Source: Flavobacterium aquiphilum (GTDB taxonomy: Bacteria; Bacteroidota; Bacteroidia; Flavobacteriales; Flavobacteriaceae). Taken from it: DNA of 64,000 nucleotides. Each line of letters begins with the position of its first letter. Position 1 is the stretch's first letter. Made by a program: the position numbers and the translations under genes. The DNA is taken from NCBI RefSeq assembly GCF_027111335.1, contig NZ_CP114288.1, positions 1,674,001 to 1,738,000 on the forward strand, given 5' to 3'. The notes under the pieces were generated by a model. That model had not been told where the DNA came from. It saw only the letters and a program-made list of their open reading frames with translations, and searched no databases. Positions 9,249-22,604 of this stretch are shown one piece after another.

Positions 9249-10313
9249 ATGAAAAAAATTGCCTTTTTATTTTTATTGTCTTTTGCGACATTACAATTAC
9301 AGGCGCAAGACAAACCGAAAACAGCCAAAACCTCTCCCAGAATCATAATTTTGGCTACCGGAGGTACTATCGCAGGTTCGGGAGAATCATCCACCAAAGC
9401 GGCTTACACAGCAGGAAAAGTGCCTATTGATGATTTGTTGAATGCGGTTCCCCAAATTCACGATTACGGAAAAATCACCGGAGAACAAATTGCTTCTATC
9501 GGAAGCCAAGATATGAATGTTGTTACTTGGTTAAAACTGTCCAAAAGAATAAACGAAATTTTCAAAAACAACGAAGCCGATGCGGTTGTCGTGACTCACG
9601 GAACAGATACCCAGGAAGAAACGGCTTATTTCTTGGATTTAACGATTATGTCCGATAAACCGGTGGTGATAGTTGGAGCTATGCGTCCATCAACGGCCAT
9701 GAGTCAAGACGGTAACCGAAACCTATTGGATGCGGTAATGGTTGCGGCAAGTCCAAAAAGCCAAGGAAAAGGAGTGATCGTGGCTATGGATGAAAAGGTT
9801 TTTGACGCCAGAGACGTTACCAAGACCAGTTCGACAAATTTGGAAACTTTCCAGTCCCGTAATTTTGGTCCCATTGGTTTGATTTATGACGGAAAAGTGA
9901 ATTACTACTACCAATCTTTGAGAAATCCTTCCAAAAAATTTGATGTTACTAAATTGACTTCTTTGCCTCAGGTAGAAATCGTTTATGGATATGCAGATGC
10001 TAGTCCACAATCAGTGACAGGAATACTAGGTTCGGAGGTGAAAGGCATCGTTTATGCCGGGATGGGAAATGGTAATTTTGGAGAACCGGTGGGTAAAGCA
10101 CTTGCAGAAGCTTCAAAAAAAGGAATTGTCGTTTGTCGTTCTGCCAGAGCAGGCTCAGGAAGAATTACTTTAGATAATGAAGTGAAAGACGAGGAGTTGG
10201 GTTTTGTGGTGTCGGACGATTTGAATCCTCAAAAAGCCAGGGTTTTATTGATGTTGTCTTTGACAGAAACGGCTGATAGAACCAAAATTCAGCAAAATTT
10301 CTTTGAATATTAA
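9249..10313 (+). CDS. ansB: Type II (periplasmic) L-asparaginase
   Basis: A 354-residue asparaginase with signal peptide MKKIAFLFLLSFATLQLQAQ, hence exported. The first catalytic motif ILATGGTIAGSG gives the nucleophile Thr40. The second, VVVTHGTDTQEETAYFL, gives Thr119-Asp120, and AMRPSTAMSQDGNRNLLDAV follows as in E. coli AnsB. It hydrolyses asparagine to aspartate and ammonia. The product is the substrate of the exported aspartase encoded just upstream, and the next gene is a C4-dicarboxylate transporter, which together suggest an extracytoplasmic Asn to Asp to fumarate route. Glutaminase side activity is possible in the family. Confidence 0.93.
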   Translation: MKKIAFLFLLSFATLQLQAQDKPKTAKTSPRIIILATGGTIAGSGESSTKAAYTAGKVPIDDLLNAVPQIHDYGKITGEQIASIGSQDMNVVTWLKLSKRINEIFKNNEADAVVVTHGTDTQEETAYFLDLTIMSDKPVVIVGAMRPSTAMSQDGNRNLLDAVMVAASPKSQGKGVIVAMDEKVFDARDVTKTSSTNLETFQSRNFGPIGLIYDGKVNYYYQSLRNPSKKFDVTKLTSLPQVEIVYGYADASPQSVTGILGSEVKGIVYAGMGNGNFGEPVGKALAEASKKGIVVCRSARAGSGRITLDNEVKDEELGFVVSDDLNPQKARVLLMLSLTETADRTKIQQNFFEY

Positions 10314-10379
10314 TGGATGGTTATCTGTAAAAAACTTGTCGCAATCTATTAAATTATTAACCATTAAAATCTCGACACT

Positions 10380-11720
10380 ATGTTTTGGATAGAATTTGCC
10401 GTTCTTTTGACAATGATCCTTATTGGGGCTCAAATGAAAGGAATCGGGTTGGGTGTTATGGGGATGGTGGGGTTGTTTCTTTTTCTTTTTGTATTCAAGA
10501 TGAAACCTACAGATCCCCCTCTTGACGTGATGTTGATTATTATGGCCATTGTGACAACTGCAGCAACCTTACAGGCATCTGGAGGATTGGATTATTTAGT
10601 TCAGTTGGCAGAGAAAATAATCAGGAGCAATCCGTCAAACATTACGTTTATTGCTCCGTTTACGGTTTATTTTTTATGTCTTTTTGCAGGGACAGCACAT
10701 ATCGTTTATTCTTTGTTGCCTATTATTTCCGAAGTTTCAGCCAAAAAAAGAATCCGTCCTGAAAGGCCATTGAGTATTTCAGTTATTGCCTCTCATCTGG
10801 CTCTTACAGGAAGTCCTATGAGTGCGGCTACAGCTGCCTTGGTGGTTGTTTTGGCTTATCCGGGAGCATTGATGGACATTATGATGATTTGTATTCCGGC
10901 TTGTATCATTGGTTTGCTTATTGGTTGTTTTTCCGTTTATAAATATGGCGTTGAATTAAGCGAGGATCCTATTTTTATAGAAAAAATGAAAGACCCTGAA
11001 TTTGCCAAAAGTATGGATATGGAAGAAGGCAGTGGGGAAAAAACATTGAAGAAGGGGGCTAAAACATCGGTTTTGATTTTTACTTGTGCTATCATATTAA
11101 TTGTTGTTGCAGGAGCTTTTCCGAATCTAATTCCCAGTTTTGAACCAGGAGCCAAAAGCCTTGCAGTTGGAGCCGATGGTTCATTGTCTATGGTGACCAT
11201 AATCAGTGTGATAACGCTCACTGCCTCTGCTGCCATGATGTTGATAACCAAAACTAGTACTGCAGATGTGACCAAAGCCAGTTTATTTACCTCTATGGCT
11301 TCTGCGGTAGTTTCGGTGTTTGGTGTGGTTTGGATGAGTTCCACTTTTATGCATTCCAATAATGAATTAATTCAGAAAGCTTTGGGAGGAATTGTTGCCG
11401 AATATCCTTGGACTTTTGCCATAGCAGTATTCATTATGGGAGTGTTGATGTTTAGTCAGGCGGCCACTACTAAAACCATGATGCCTTTAGGAATTGCATT
11501 GGGACTTCCGCATTCGGCTTTGATAGCTATATTTCCGGCCGTAAACAGTGATTTTGTATTACCGGGTTACCCTACTTTGTTGGCTGCGATAAATTTTGAC
11601 CGAACAGGAAGTACTAGAATTGGTAAATATGTGATTAATCATAGTTTTAATTTACCGGGTGTAGTTGCTATTGGTGTGGCAATTGCAGTTGGTTTTTTAT
11701 TGGGATCATTTTTATTGTAA
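10380..11720 (+). CDS. Anaerobic C4-dicarboxylate transporter, Dcu family
   Basis: A 446-residue polytopic membrane protein of the DcuA/DcuB family, with about 11-12 hydrophobic segments beginning at residue 2 (no cleavable signal). Typical family segments are PERPLSISVIASHLALTGSPMS (its core being SVIASHLALTGSPMS) and PLGIALGLPHSALIAIFPAV. Relatives exchange fumarate, malate or aspartate for succinate in anaerobic fumarate respiration, or take up aspartate aerobically. Its place after two aspartases and an exported asparaginase makes uptake of fumarate or aspartate generated in the periplasm the natural reading. Whether it acts as antiporter or uniporter cannot be told here. Confidence 0.88.
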   Translation: MFWIEFAVLLTMILIGAQMKGIGLGVMGMVGLFLFLFVFKMKPTDPPLDVMLIIMAIVTTAATLQASGGLDYLVQLAEKIIRSNPSNITFIAPFTVYFLCLFAGTAHIVYSLLPIISEVSAKKRIRPERPLSISVIASHLALTGSPMSAATAALVVVLAYPGALMDIMMICIPACIIGLLIGCFSVYKYGVELSEDPIFIEKMKDPEFAKSMDMEEGSGEKTLKKGAKTSVLIFTCAIILIVVAGAFPNLIPSFEPGAKSLAVGADGSLSMVTIISVITLTASAAMMLITKTSTADVTKASLFTSMASAVVSVFGVVWMSSTFMHSNNELIQKALGGIVAEYPWTFAIAVFIMGVLMFSQAATTKTMMPLGIALGLPHSALIAIFPAVNSDFVLPGYPTLLAAINFDRTGSTRIGKYVINHSFNLPGVVAIGVAIAVGFLLGSFLL

Positions 11721-11739
11721 ATTTTAAAATTGAACAATT

Positions 11740-12942
11740 ATGAAAAAATATTTTACTTATTTGATGATTGGTCTGTTACCAATTATTGCTTCAGCCCAAG
11801 TGAAGCAGTTAGAAAAACAGACGAATGAAGGTAGTTTTTTTATACCGGATTCATTAAAATCGTTGATACCTGTTACCAAGCAATCATTGTTGAGAGACGT
11901 TGATGTAATCTTTAATTCACGAATGGCTTACAATAGTGAATTTATGGATGGTGATCATACGCTTTCTGCTTTTAACGTTGACCAACTCCGATTTGAGATG
12001 AAAGGAAAAATTCATGATAAGGTATATTTCAGATTCCGTAACAGATACACTAGAGAACCTGTTCCCGGGAATTTGGATAACATAAGCCGGTCAGTCGATC
12101 TTGCTTTTATTAGAGTAGATTTATCTAAAAGCACTAAACTTTCTGTTGGTAAATTATGCGCAGATTGGGGAGGTTATGAGTTTGATTTTAATCCAATTGA
12201 TATCTTAACGTATAATGATGTTATCGAATATGCGGATAACTTTTTGGTGGGGGCGGGGATTTCGCATGATTTCGCTGATGGTAAAAACTCTTTGTCTTTT
12301 CAGTTGCTAAATTCAAGAACCAAAACCTATGAAGAGCAGTATGGTAGTACAGCTCCTCCGAACATCAACCCTTCAGAATATCCTTTGGCGGCTGTTGCGA
12401 ATTGGAGAGGCAGTTTTTTTGATGGGAAATTTGAAACTACTTATAGTTATAGTTTTTTCAATGAGGCAAAAGGTGCGCACATGAACTATATTGCTCTTGG
12501 AAATAAGTACAAAGCCAAGAATTTTGTTTTGTATTATGATTTTCAATACAGCGATGAAGGACTCGACCGCAAAGGAATTGTCTCAAGTATTATAAGTAGT
12601 CAATATCAATATGCGGCACAAAAGGCTGTTTATTTAGAAAATTGGGTAAGGGCGGAGTATGCGGCTTCTCCAAAGATTAATTTGCTCTTGACAGTAATGA
12701 ACAGTAATCATTCCTGGAAAGACAATCCGGATCCAAATGGCAGTTCAAGGTTATCGACTAGTTATGGACTAATTCCAACAATCCAATATATGCCTTTCAA
12801 AGACTTAAATATCAAATTTTATCTTGCCTACACAGCCCGAAAATATAATTATACAAGCTATGCCGAAAATGCATTTGGAGTCAAAGATTATACGACGGGA
12901 CTTTTGGGCTTTGGATTTATAGCTCCATTATTGGTTTTGTGA
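11740..12942 (+). CDS. OprO/OprP-like outer-membrane porin
   Basis: A 400-residue protein with signal peptide MKKYFTYLMIGLLPIIASAQ and a long run of alternating beta strands (for example KVYFRFRNRYTREP and NFVLYYDFQYSDEG), as in the phosphate-selective porin O/P family. It lies 19 bases after the Dcu gene, so it is almost certainly in the same transcript. Inferred role: entry of aspartate, asparagine or C4-dicarboxylates across the outer membrane for the exported enzymes and the Dcu carrier. The family name does not imply phosphate specificity. The end of the chain is hydrophobic (LLGFGFIAPLLVL), a plausible last strand. Confidence 0.75.
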   Translation: MKKYFTYLMIGLLPIIASAQVKQLEKQTNEGSFFIPDSLKSLIPVTKQSLLRDVDVIFNSRMAYNSEFMDGDHTLSAFNVDQLRFEMKGKIHDKVYFRFRNRYTREPVPGNLDNISRSVDLAFIRVDLSKSTKLSVGKLCADWGGYEFDFNPIDILTYNDVIEYADNFLVGAGISHDFADGKNSLSFQLLNSRTKTYEEQYGSTAPPNINPSEYPLAAVANWRGSFFDGKFETTYSYSFFNEAKGAHMNYIALGNKYKAKNFVLYYDFQYSDEGLDRKGIVSSIISSQYQYAAQKAVYLENWVRAEYAASPKINLLLTVMNSNHSWKDNPDPNGSSRLSTSYGLIPTIQYMPFKDLNIKFYLAYTARKYNYTSYAENAFGVKDYTTGLLGFGFIAPLLVL

Positions 12943-13010
12943 TTTTTAAAACCTGTTAGGTCTTGGTATGGACAAAAACAGTCGCTAGTAAAAAAACAGA
13001 ATGTTGATTT

Positions 13011-13112
13011 TTAGCCCCGAGTGAAGCGGCATCCTTTTCCTTTTTCTTTAAAAAGGAAAAGATATAGCGGAAAGCGGGCGGAATCTTGTTGAAATGCAGT
13101 ATGTTCTGCTCC
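13011..13112 (+). repeat. Modular intergenic repeat, copy A
   Basis: Shares its ends with five other intergenic copies in this window: a left module TTAGCCCCGAGTGAAGCGG, an internal perfect 12-bp hairpin (CTTTTCCTTTTT against AAAAAGGAAAAG), then a right module ATAGCGGAAAGCGGG and a distal TGCTCC. It lies between the convergent porin and rplT genes. Confidence 0.7.
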
Positions 13113-13145
13113 AAAAAGTAATAATAAAAAAAGTATAGAAAAACA

Positions 13146-13180
13146 AAAAACCCATTCGCCGAGGTGAATGGGTTTTTCTA
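13146..13180. terminator. Terminator of the thrS-infC-rpmI-rplT operon
   Basis: An inverted repeat (AAAAACCCATTC and GAATGGGTTTTT) with a short loop and A/T tracts on both flanks lies 36 bases past the rplT stop on the minus strand. It could also stop transcripts arriving from the porin side. Confidence 0.75.
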
Positions 13181-13215
13181 TAAGTAAGTAATTCTAAATT
13201 GAGTTTATATAACGT

Positions 13216-13560
13216 TTATTTTACTTTATTAAGTACTGCTTTGAAAGCTTCAGGGTGATTCATCGCTAAATCAGCAAGAACTTTACGGTTCAATTCGATT
13301 CCGTTAGCTTTTACTTTACCCATGAATTGAGAATAAGACATTCCTTCCAATCTAGCTCCAGCGTTGATACGTTGAATCCATAATGCACGGAAGTTTCTTT
13401 TATTCACTTTTCTATCACGGTATGCATAGCACATTGCTTTTTCTACCGCATTTTTTGCAACTGTCCAAACGTTTTTACGTCTACCAAAGAAACCTTTGGC
13501 TTGCTTCATTATTTTTTTTCTTCTTGCTCTTTTAGCAACTGAATTTACCGATCTTGGCAT
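13216..13560 (-). CDS. rplT: 50S ribosomal protein L20
   Basis: A 114-residue basic protein beginning [20 protein letters not shown], with [34 protein letters not shown] and INAGAR, all standard L20 segments and full length. It binds 23S rRNA early in 50S assembly. It is last in the thrS-infC-rpmI-rplT operon, the order found in many bacteria. In E. coli and Bacillus this operon is autoregulated by L20; no leader structure of that kind was identified in the 165-base gap to rpmI. Confidence 0.98.
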   Translation of the reverse strand: MPRSVNSVAKRARRKKIMKQAKGFFGRRKNVWTVAKNAVEKAMCYAYRDRKVNKRNFRALWIQRINAGARLEGMSYSQFMGKVKANGIELNRKVLADLAMNHPEAFKAVLNKVK

Positions 13561-13725
13561 AATTTTATTGTTTTTTTGTAGTAGGCGTCCTGAATTTAAT
13601 CAAAGGAACTTGTTGGCCATACTCCAAGGTTATTAAATTTGTTTTAACCTAAAGAAATCTTAGTGATTAGAAAACAGTGATTAGTGACTAGCTTAGTGCT
13701 AATTACTAAGGACTAATTACTAATA
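13561..13725. repeat. Degenerate AGTGATTAG-type repeat in the rpmI-rplT spacer
   Basis: The 165-base spacer contains short imperfect repeats of the form TTAGTGATTAG/ACTAATTACTAA, roughly 13670-13730. A similar stretch lies between 23S and 5S rRNA at 22695-22758. Meaning unknown. Confidence 0.45.
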
Positions 13726-13923
13726 TTAGATAATTCTTAATTGTTGTTTGATGCTTTTCATATCTGTTGAGTGAACTAGCGCTGAGTGAGTCAAAGCCAA
13801 TTTACGTTTTTTAGATTTTTTAGTCAAGATGTGACTTTTAAAAGCATGCTTTCTTTTAATCTTACCAGAGCCAGTAACTTTGAAACGTTTTTTGGCGCTA
13901 GATTTTGTTTTCATTTTAGGCAT
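13726..13923 (-). CDS. rpmI: 50S ribosomal protein L35
   Basis: A 65-residue basic protein starting [20 protein letters not shown], with the [13 protein letters not shown] segment of L35, full length. Part of the large ribosomal subunit. It lies 86 bases after infC on the same strand and is separated from rplT by a longer, repeat-containing spacer. Confidence 0.97.
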   Translation of the reverse strand: MPKMKTKSSAKKRFKVTGSGKIKRKHAFKSHILTKKSKKRKLALTHSALVHSTDMKSIKQQLRII

Positions 13924-14009
13924 TTTTTCCTAGTGTTTTAATTTATTATTACTTACTTATATTTTATTTCAATTTTCAGGTTCAAAACGGAACACTGAGA
14001 TTGTAATAG

Positions 14010-14567
14010 CTATTGTTTTTTCTTCTTAGGAGCGATGAACATAATCATTCTCTTTCCTTCAAGAACCGGCATCGCCTCAACTTTTCCGTATTCTTCCAAG
14101 TCCGTAGCTAATCTCAATAACAAGATTTGCCCTTGGTCTTTATAGATAATAGAACGTCCTTTAAAGAAAACAAAGGCTTTTAATTTAGATCCTTCTTTTA
14201 AGAATTTTTCAGCATTCTTTTTCTTAAAGTCGTAATCGTGCTCATCTGTTTGAGGACCAAAACGGATTTCTTTTACTACAATTTGAGTAGATTTTGCTTT
14301 AAGTTCTTTTTCTCTTTTCTTCTGTTCGTAAAGGAACTTTTTATAGTCCATTATTTTACATACAGGTGGTTCTGCATTAGGAGAAATTTCAACCAAATCC
14401 AATTCAAATTGGTCGGCTAATTTTAAAGCTTCAGAAGTTTTGTAAACACCTGTTTCTACATTATCTCCTACAAGACGTACTTCCGGCACACGAATAAGAT
14501 TATTTATTCTGTGAGCATCTTTCTTTTCTACTCGAGGTTGGTAACCTCTATTGCTTCTTATTGCTAT
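14010..14567 (-). CDS. infC: Translation initiation factor IF-3, apparent ATA start
   Basis: IF-3 with both domains: the N-terminal part ([15 protein letters not shown]) and C-terminal part ([20 protein letters not shown], then FFKGRSI). A GTG at 14489 would give a 159-residue protein missing the conserved start. Reading upstream in frame gives [20 protein letters not shown], beginning at an ATA codon at 14567. No ATG, GTG or TTG lies between that codon and the in-frame stop of thrS, 18 bases away. The protein is then 185 residues. IF-3 rejects non-standard start codons, and rare infC starts (AUU in E. coli) underlie its self-control; an ATA start fits that logic. Confidence 0.93.
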   Translation of the reverse strand: MAIRSNRGYQPRVEKKDAHRINNLIRVPEVRLVGDNVETGVYKTSEALKLADQFELDLVEISPNAEPPVCKIMDYKKFLYEQKKREKELKAKSTQIVVKEIRFGPQTDEHDYDFKKKNAEKFLKEGSKLKAFVFFKGRSIIYKDQGQILLLRLATDLEEYGKVEAMPVLEGKRMIMFIAPKKKKQ

Positions 14568-14585
14568 GGCTTTATAATTTTTAAG

Positions 14586-16532
14586 TTAAACTGTAAATAC
14601 TTTTAATGTTTTCTTTATTTCTTCGTTAACAATCGAAGCAAATTCTTCTATTGTAACGCTGATATTTCCTTTTCCTTCTTGACCTTTACGACGAACAGAA
14701 ATCGTTCCGTTTTTCTCTTCCTCTTCACCAACAATCAGCATAAATGGGATTTTTTGAATCTCTGCATCTCTGATTTTCTTCCCAATCGTCTCGTTTCTAT
14801 TATCAATTAGGGCGCGAATTTCGTTATTTTCTAGCAGATTTAAAACTTTTTTAGCATAATTTTCATATTTCTCACTCAGTGACAGTATAATTGCCTGTTC
14901 AGGCATTAACCAAAGAGGGAAATTTCCTGCTGTATGTTCTAGTAAAATCGCGATAAAACGCTCCATAGATCCAAATGGTGCTCTGTGAATCATTACCGGT
15001 CTATGTAATTCATTGTCAGATCCCTTGTAAGTCAATTCAAAACGCTCCGGCAAGTTGTAATCAACCTGAATCGTTCCTAGTTGCCATTGTCTGCCAAGGG
15101 CATCTTTTACCATGAAATCAAGCTTCGGGCCGTAAAAAGCAGCTTCTCCGTATTCAACTACAGTATTCAATCCTTTGTCTGCTGCTGCGTTGATGATTGC
15201 GTTTTCTGCTTTTTCCCAGTTTTCGTCAGAACCTATATATTTCTCTCTGTTTTCTTGGTCTCTCAAAGAAATTTGAGCGGTAAAGTCTTCAAAGCCTAAT
15301 GAACCAAATACATAAAGTACCAAGTCAATTACTTTTTTGAACTCTTCGTCCAATTGCTCCGGAGTACAGAATATGTGTGCGTCGTCCTGAGTAAACCCAC
15401 GTACACGAGTCAAACCGTGCAATTCACCACTTTGCTCGTATCTGTAAACGGTTCCGAATTCAGCATAGCGTTTTGGTAAATCTTTGTATGACCAAGGTCT
15501 TACGTTGTAGATTTCGCAGTGGTGAGGACAGTTCATTGGTTTCAATAAGAATTCCTCTCCTTCAGCCGGAGTGTTGATTGGTTGGAAACTGTCGGCACCG
15601 TATTTGGCATAGTGTCCAGAAGTTACATATAGTTCTTTTTGCCCGATATGTGGAGTGACAACTTGTTCGTAACCTGCTTTTTTCTGTGCTTTTTTCAAAA
15701 ATTGCTCCAAACGGTCTCTCAAAGCAGCTCCTTTTGGTAGCCATAATGGCAAACCTTGACCAACTTTTTGTGAAAAAGCGAACAATTCCAATTCTTTACC
15801 AAGTTTTCTGTGGTCACGACGTTTTGCTTCCTCAAGTAATTCCAAGTACTCTGTTAGGTCTTTTTGTTTAGGGAACGAAACTCCGTAAACACGAGTCAAC
15901 TGTTTGTTTTTCTCGTCACCTCTCCAGTAAGCACCAGCAACACTCATGATCTTCATTGCTTTGATAATTCCGGTATTTGGAATATGTCCTCCACGACATA
16001 GGTCTGTAAAAGTAGAGTGATCGCAAAAAGTAATCGTACCATCTTCAAGGTTGGTGATCAATTCTGTTTTGTAAACATTGTCCTTGTACATTTCCAAAGC
16101 TTCTGCTTTTGTAACAGGACGCATTTTGAATTCGTGTTTTTCTCTTGAAATCTCAAGCACACGGTCTTCTATTTTCTTAAAGTCGGCTTCGGTAATCTTT
16201 TGGTCTTCAAAATCAACATCATAGTAAAATCCGTTGGCAATTGCTGGTCCAAGAGTTAATTTTATTCCAGGATAAATTTCTTCCAAAGCCTGTGCCATTA
16301 CGTGGGAAGTCGAATGCCAAAAAGCTTTCTTCCCATCAGCATCATTCCAAGTATATAATATAAGATTGCCGTCGGTCGTCAATGGAGTGGCTGTTTCAAT
16401 AGTTGTACCATTAAAAGAAGCCGAAATAACATTTCTGGCAAATCCTTCACTGATGCTTTTTGCAACATCCATTGGAGTTACTCCGGGAGCAAACTCTCTA
16501 ACTGACCCGTCGGGCAAAGTAATCTTAATCAT
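14586..16532 (-). CDS. thrS: Threonine-tRNA ligase
   Basis: A 648-residue class II synthetase, full length. In order: N-terminal TGS domain ([17 protein letters not shown]), the editing domain with [11 protein letters not shown] and the [16 protein letters not shown] cluster, the catalytic core with the zinc cysteine in [10 protein letters not shown] and histidine in [12 protein letters not shown], motif 3, and the anticodon-binding domain with [17 protein letters not shown]. It charges tRNA-Thr and removes mischarged serine. It is first gene of the operon with infC, rpmI and rplT, with a promoter at 16553-16583. Confidence 0.98.
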   Translation of the reverse strand: MIKITLPDGSVREFAPGVTPMDVAKSISEGFARNVISASFNGTTIETATPLTTDGNLILYTWNDADGKKAFWHSTSHVMAQALEEIYPGIKLTLGPAIANGFYYDVDFEDQKITEADFKKIEDRVLEISREKHEFKMRPVTKAEALEMYKDNVYKTELITNLEDGTITFCDHSTFTDLCRGGHIPNTGIIKAMKIMSVAGAYWRGDEKNKQLTRVYGVSFPKQKDLTEYLELLEEAKRRDHRKLGKELELFAFSQKVGQGLPLWLPKGAALRDRLEQFLKKAQKKAGYEQVVTPHIGQKELYVTSGHYAKYGADSFQPINTPAEGEEFLLKPMNCPHHCEIYNVRPWSYKDLPKRYAEFGTVYRYEQSGELHGLTRVRGFTQDDAHIFCTPEQLDEEFKKVIDLVLYVFGSLGFEDFTAQISLRDQENREKYIGSDENWEKAENAIINAAADKGLNTVVEYGEAAFYGPKLDFMVKDALGRQWQLGTIQVDYNLPERFELTYKGSDNELHRPVMIHRAPFGSMERFIAILLEHTAGNFPLWLMPEQAIILSLSEKYENYAKKVLNLLENNEIRALIDNRNETIGKKIRDAEIQKIPFMLIVGEEEEKNGTISVRRKGQEGKGNISVTIEEFASIVNEEIKKTLKVFTV

Positions 16533-16552
16533 TTTTTTGTGTTTTAAGGCTG

Positions 16553-16583
16553 CAAATATAAAGTATTAGCAAAACACATACAA
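16553..16583 (-). promoter_or_regulatory. Bacteroidota-type promoter of thrS operon
   Basis: On the minus strand a -7 element TATATTTG (16553-16560) is preceded by TTG (16581-16583) with a 20-base spacer, matching the sigma-ABfr consensus TTTG/TAnnTTTG. It lies about 20 bases upstream of the thrS ATG. Confidence 0.7.
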
Positions 16584-16649
16584 TAGATGTGTAAGGTTTG
16601 TTTTGTATATGTTAATGAGGGGAGAGACTGATTGTAATAATTTGCATAT

Positions 16650-17000
16650 TTATAGGAGCTCTTTCCCGCTATCCGTTGCAAGTCCTCGTTCCTCTGGCAA
16701 CATTTTTATGTATTTGCAATAGCTTCCGTTGGTCGCTTTGCCTCTACATAAAATGTAAGCCATATTCACTGTGGGCTTTTCACTACTATCAGGGCTAGGG
16801 TAGTGGTATTTCATCAGAAAGAAATCAATACTTATATATAGTATAAGGAAAAAAGTATCCGAAGGATGGTTTTTAATATAATCCAATGAAGTTCTTAGCG
16901 CCTTTGGGAGCGATTTTGGCCTGCAAAGGAGTAAAAGAGTCAAGAAGTATAAGGGAATCAAGAAAAAATGGGCATAATTCAGCGATCCAAAAAGGGACAA
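16650..17000 (-). CDS. Doubtful small membrane ORF overlapping a repeat
   Basis: A 116-codon frame with two hydrophobic stretches (FFLIPLYFLTLLLL and TFFLILYISIDFFL). Its last about 48 codons run through the modular repeat at 16653-16797, and its end (GLATDSGKELL) is a translation of that repeat. No homologue is recognised. It may be a chance frame, or a short membrane protein whose tail was replaced by repeat insertion. No promoter was seen. Confidence 0.2.
   Translation of the reverse strand: MSLFGSLNYAHFFLIPLYFLTLLLLCRPKSLPKALRTSLDYIKNHPSDTFFLILYISIDFFLMKYHYPSPDSSEKPTVNMAYILCRGKATNGSYCKYIKMLPEERGLATDSGKELL
16653..16797 (-). repeat. Modular intergenic repeat, copy E
   Basis: In minus orientation it begins TAGCCCTGATAGTAGTGAAAA and ends GGATAGCGGGAAAGAGCTCC, the same two end modules as copies A-D but with a longer, different middle of about 100 bases. 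It lies between thrS and the rRNA promoters. Confidence 0.65.
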
Positions 17001-17141
17001 TATTATAGATAAGGGTAGTGTTGTTTGCAGTAAAACGAGCTCGTCACGCCAAAAAGCGGAAAGGTTTTAAGAAAAGGGTGTTTGTAAAATTAAGGTTATC
17101 AGAGTTTTAAAAAATAAATATAAAATAAATGCAAAAACCCC

Positions 17142-17171
17142 TTGTTTAAACGAATAAACTATCTACTTTTG
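17142..17171 (+). promoter_or_regulatory. rRNA operon promoter P1
   Basis: TTG at 17142-17144, 19-base spacer, TACTTTTG at 17164-17171, followed by GCACCCGC. Fits the Bacteroidota housekeeping promoter. First of three tandem copies. Confidence 0.8.
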
Positions 17172-17261
17172 CACCCGCAACAGCGATGGCGCTCTTGGAA
17201 AGACTGACAAGTATAACAAAACAAATTGGAAATTTATTTTCAAAAAAAATTTAAAAAAAGC

Positions 17262-17292
17262 TTGTGAGATTTAAAAGAGTAGTTTATTTTTG
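17262..17292 (+). promoter_or_regulatory. rRNA operon promoter P2
   Basis: TTG at 17262-17264, 20-base spacer, TATTTTTG at 17285-17292, followed by CACCCCGC. It is 121 bases downstream of P1 at the -7 element. Confidence 0.8.
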
Positions 17293-17386
17293 CACCCCGC
17301 AAAACATGCAATGATCTTTGACAGGCTGATAAGAAAACGAGAAGAAAAACGAAAATAAAAATTTTCAAAAAAACTTCAATAAGTTC

Positions 17387-17416
17387 TTGCCAGTTAAAAA
17401 GAAAATACTACTTTTG
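17387..17416 (+). promoter_or_regulatory. rRNA operon promoter P3
   Basis: TTG at 17387-17389, 19-base spacer, TACTTTTG at 17409-17416, followed by CACCCGC. It is 124 bases after P2 and about 190 bases before 16S. An A/T-rich upstream tract precedes the element, as for P1 and P2. Confidence 0.8.
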
Positions 17417-17487
17417 CACCCGCTTTGAGAGACAAACGAAAAGCGAAAAAAGGAATATACGTTCGTAGACATATTGAATTGACAGCC

Positions 17488-17508
17488 GTCTCGTCCAAAA
17501 GACGAGAC
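17488..17508 (+). other. Hairpin in the rRNA leader
   Basis: GTCTCGTC (17488-17495) and GACGAGAC (17501-17508) form a perfect 8-bp stem with a 5-base loop. A second perfect stem ATCCTGAA/TTCAGGAT lies at 17580-17600 just before 16S. They may act in pre-rRNA processing or antitermination. The first resembles the insert hairpin in repeat copy D. Confidence 0.55.
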
Positions 17509-17608
17509 AAATAAAATAAGAGTAATATAATCGAGAGATTTGAATTAAAACCACTAGAATCGGAGTCAAATATAAAATGATCCTGAAATAAATTCAGGAT
17601 AAACAATA

Positions 17609-19125
<1,517 letters not shown>

Positions 19126-19248
19126 AGAGCTTTGGTGTTAGCCAAGTGCACGCCAAAGAAAGAAGACGAAGAGACTTTTGGTTTCAGAGATTAAAATTTT
19201 ATTACTCTTGCTGTTAATTTAAAAGAATAAAGAATTAAGTAAAAACAG

Positions 19249-19322
19249 AGTCTCGTAGCTCAGCTGGTTAGAGTACTACACTGATAATGTAGGGGTCGGC
19301 AGTTCGAGTCTGCCCGGGACTA
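19249..19322 (+). tRNA. tRNA-Ile (GAT)
   Basis: A complete cloverleaf: acceptor AGTCTCG/CGGGACT with discriminator A, and anticodon stem CTACA/TGTAG around the loop CTGATAA (anticodon GAT). No encoded CCA. It lies in the 16S-23S spacer. Confidence 0.96.
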
Positions 19323-19470
19323 CTTTTTTAAAGGTTTTAGATTTAAGAAATTAGATTTTAGATTTAAGATTAGAAAAGAAACTGAAAAGCTTAATTTACA
19401 AGGAAATTCTAGAGTTGAGTTCTTATGAATAGTCATTCATAATTCATAATTCACAATTCATAATTAGATT

Positions 19471-19544
19471 GGGGGATTAGCTCAGCTGGCTAGAGCGCCT
19501 GCCTTGCACGCAGGAGGTCAACGGTTCGACTCCGTTATTCTCCA
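19471..19544 (+). tRNA. tRNA-Ala (TGC)
   Basis: Acceptor GGGGGAT pairs with ATTCTCC using two wobbles, with discriminator A. Anticodon stem CCTGC/GCAGG encloses CTTGCAC (anticodon TGC). Second spacer tRNA of the operon. Confidence 0.96.
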
Positions 19545-19715
19545 CTATCTTTAAGAAGATAGAATATAGAAAAAAGAATATAGACAATGTCTAATATCTA
19601 TTCTCTGTGTTCTTTATTCTAAAAAGAAAAAGTTCATTGACATATTGAGATAAAAAAATATTTAAAAAGTAGAAAGAACACGCTTTTTATCTGGAAACGG
19701 ATAAAAACGTAAGTA

Positions 19716-22597
<2,882 letters not shown>

Positions 22598-22604
22598 CGA
22601 CTCC

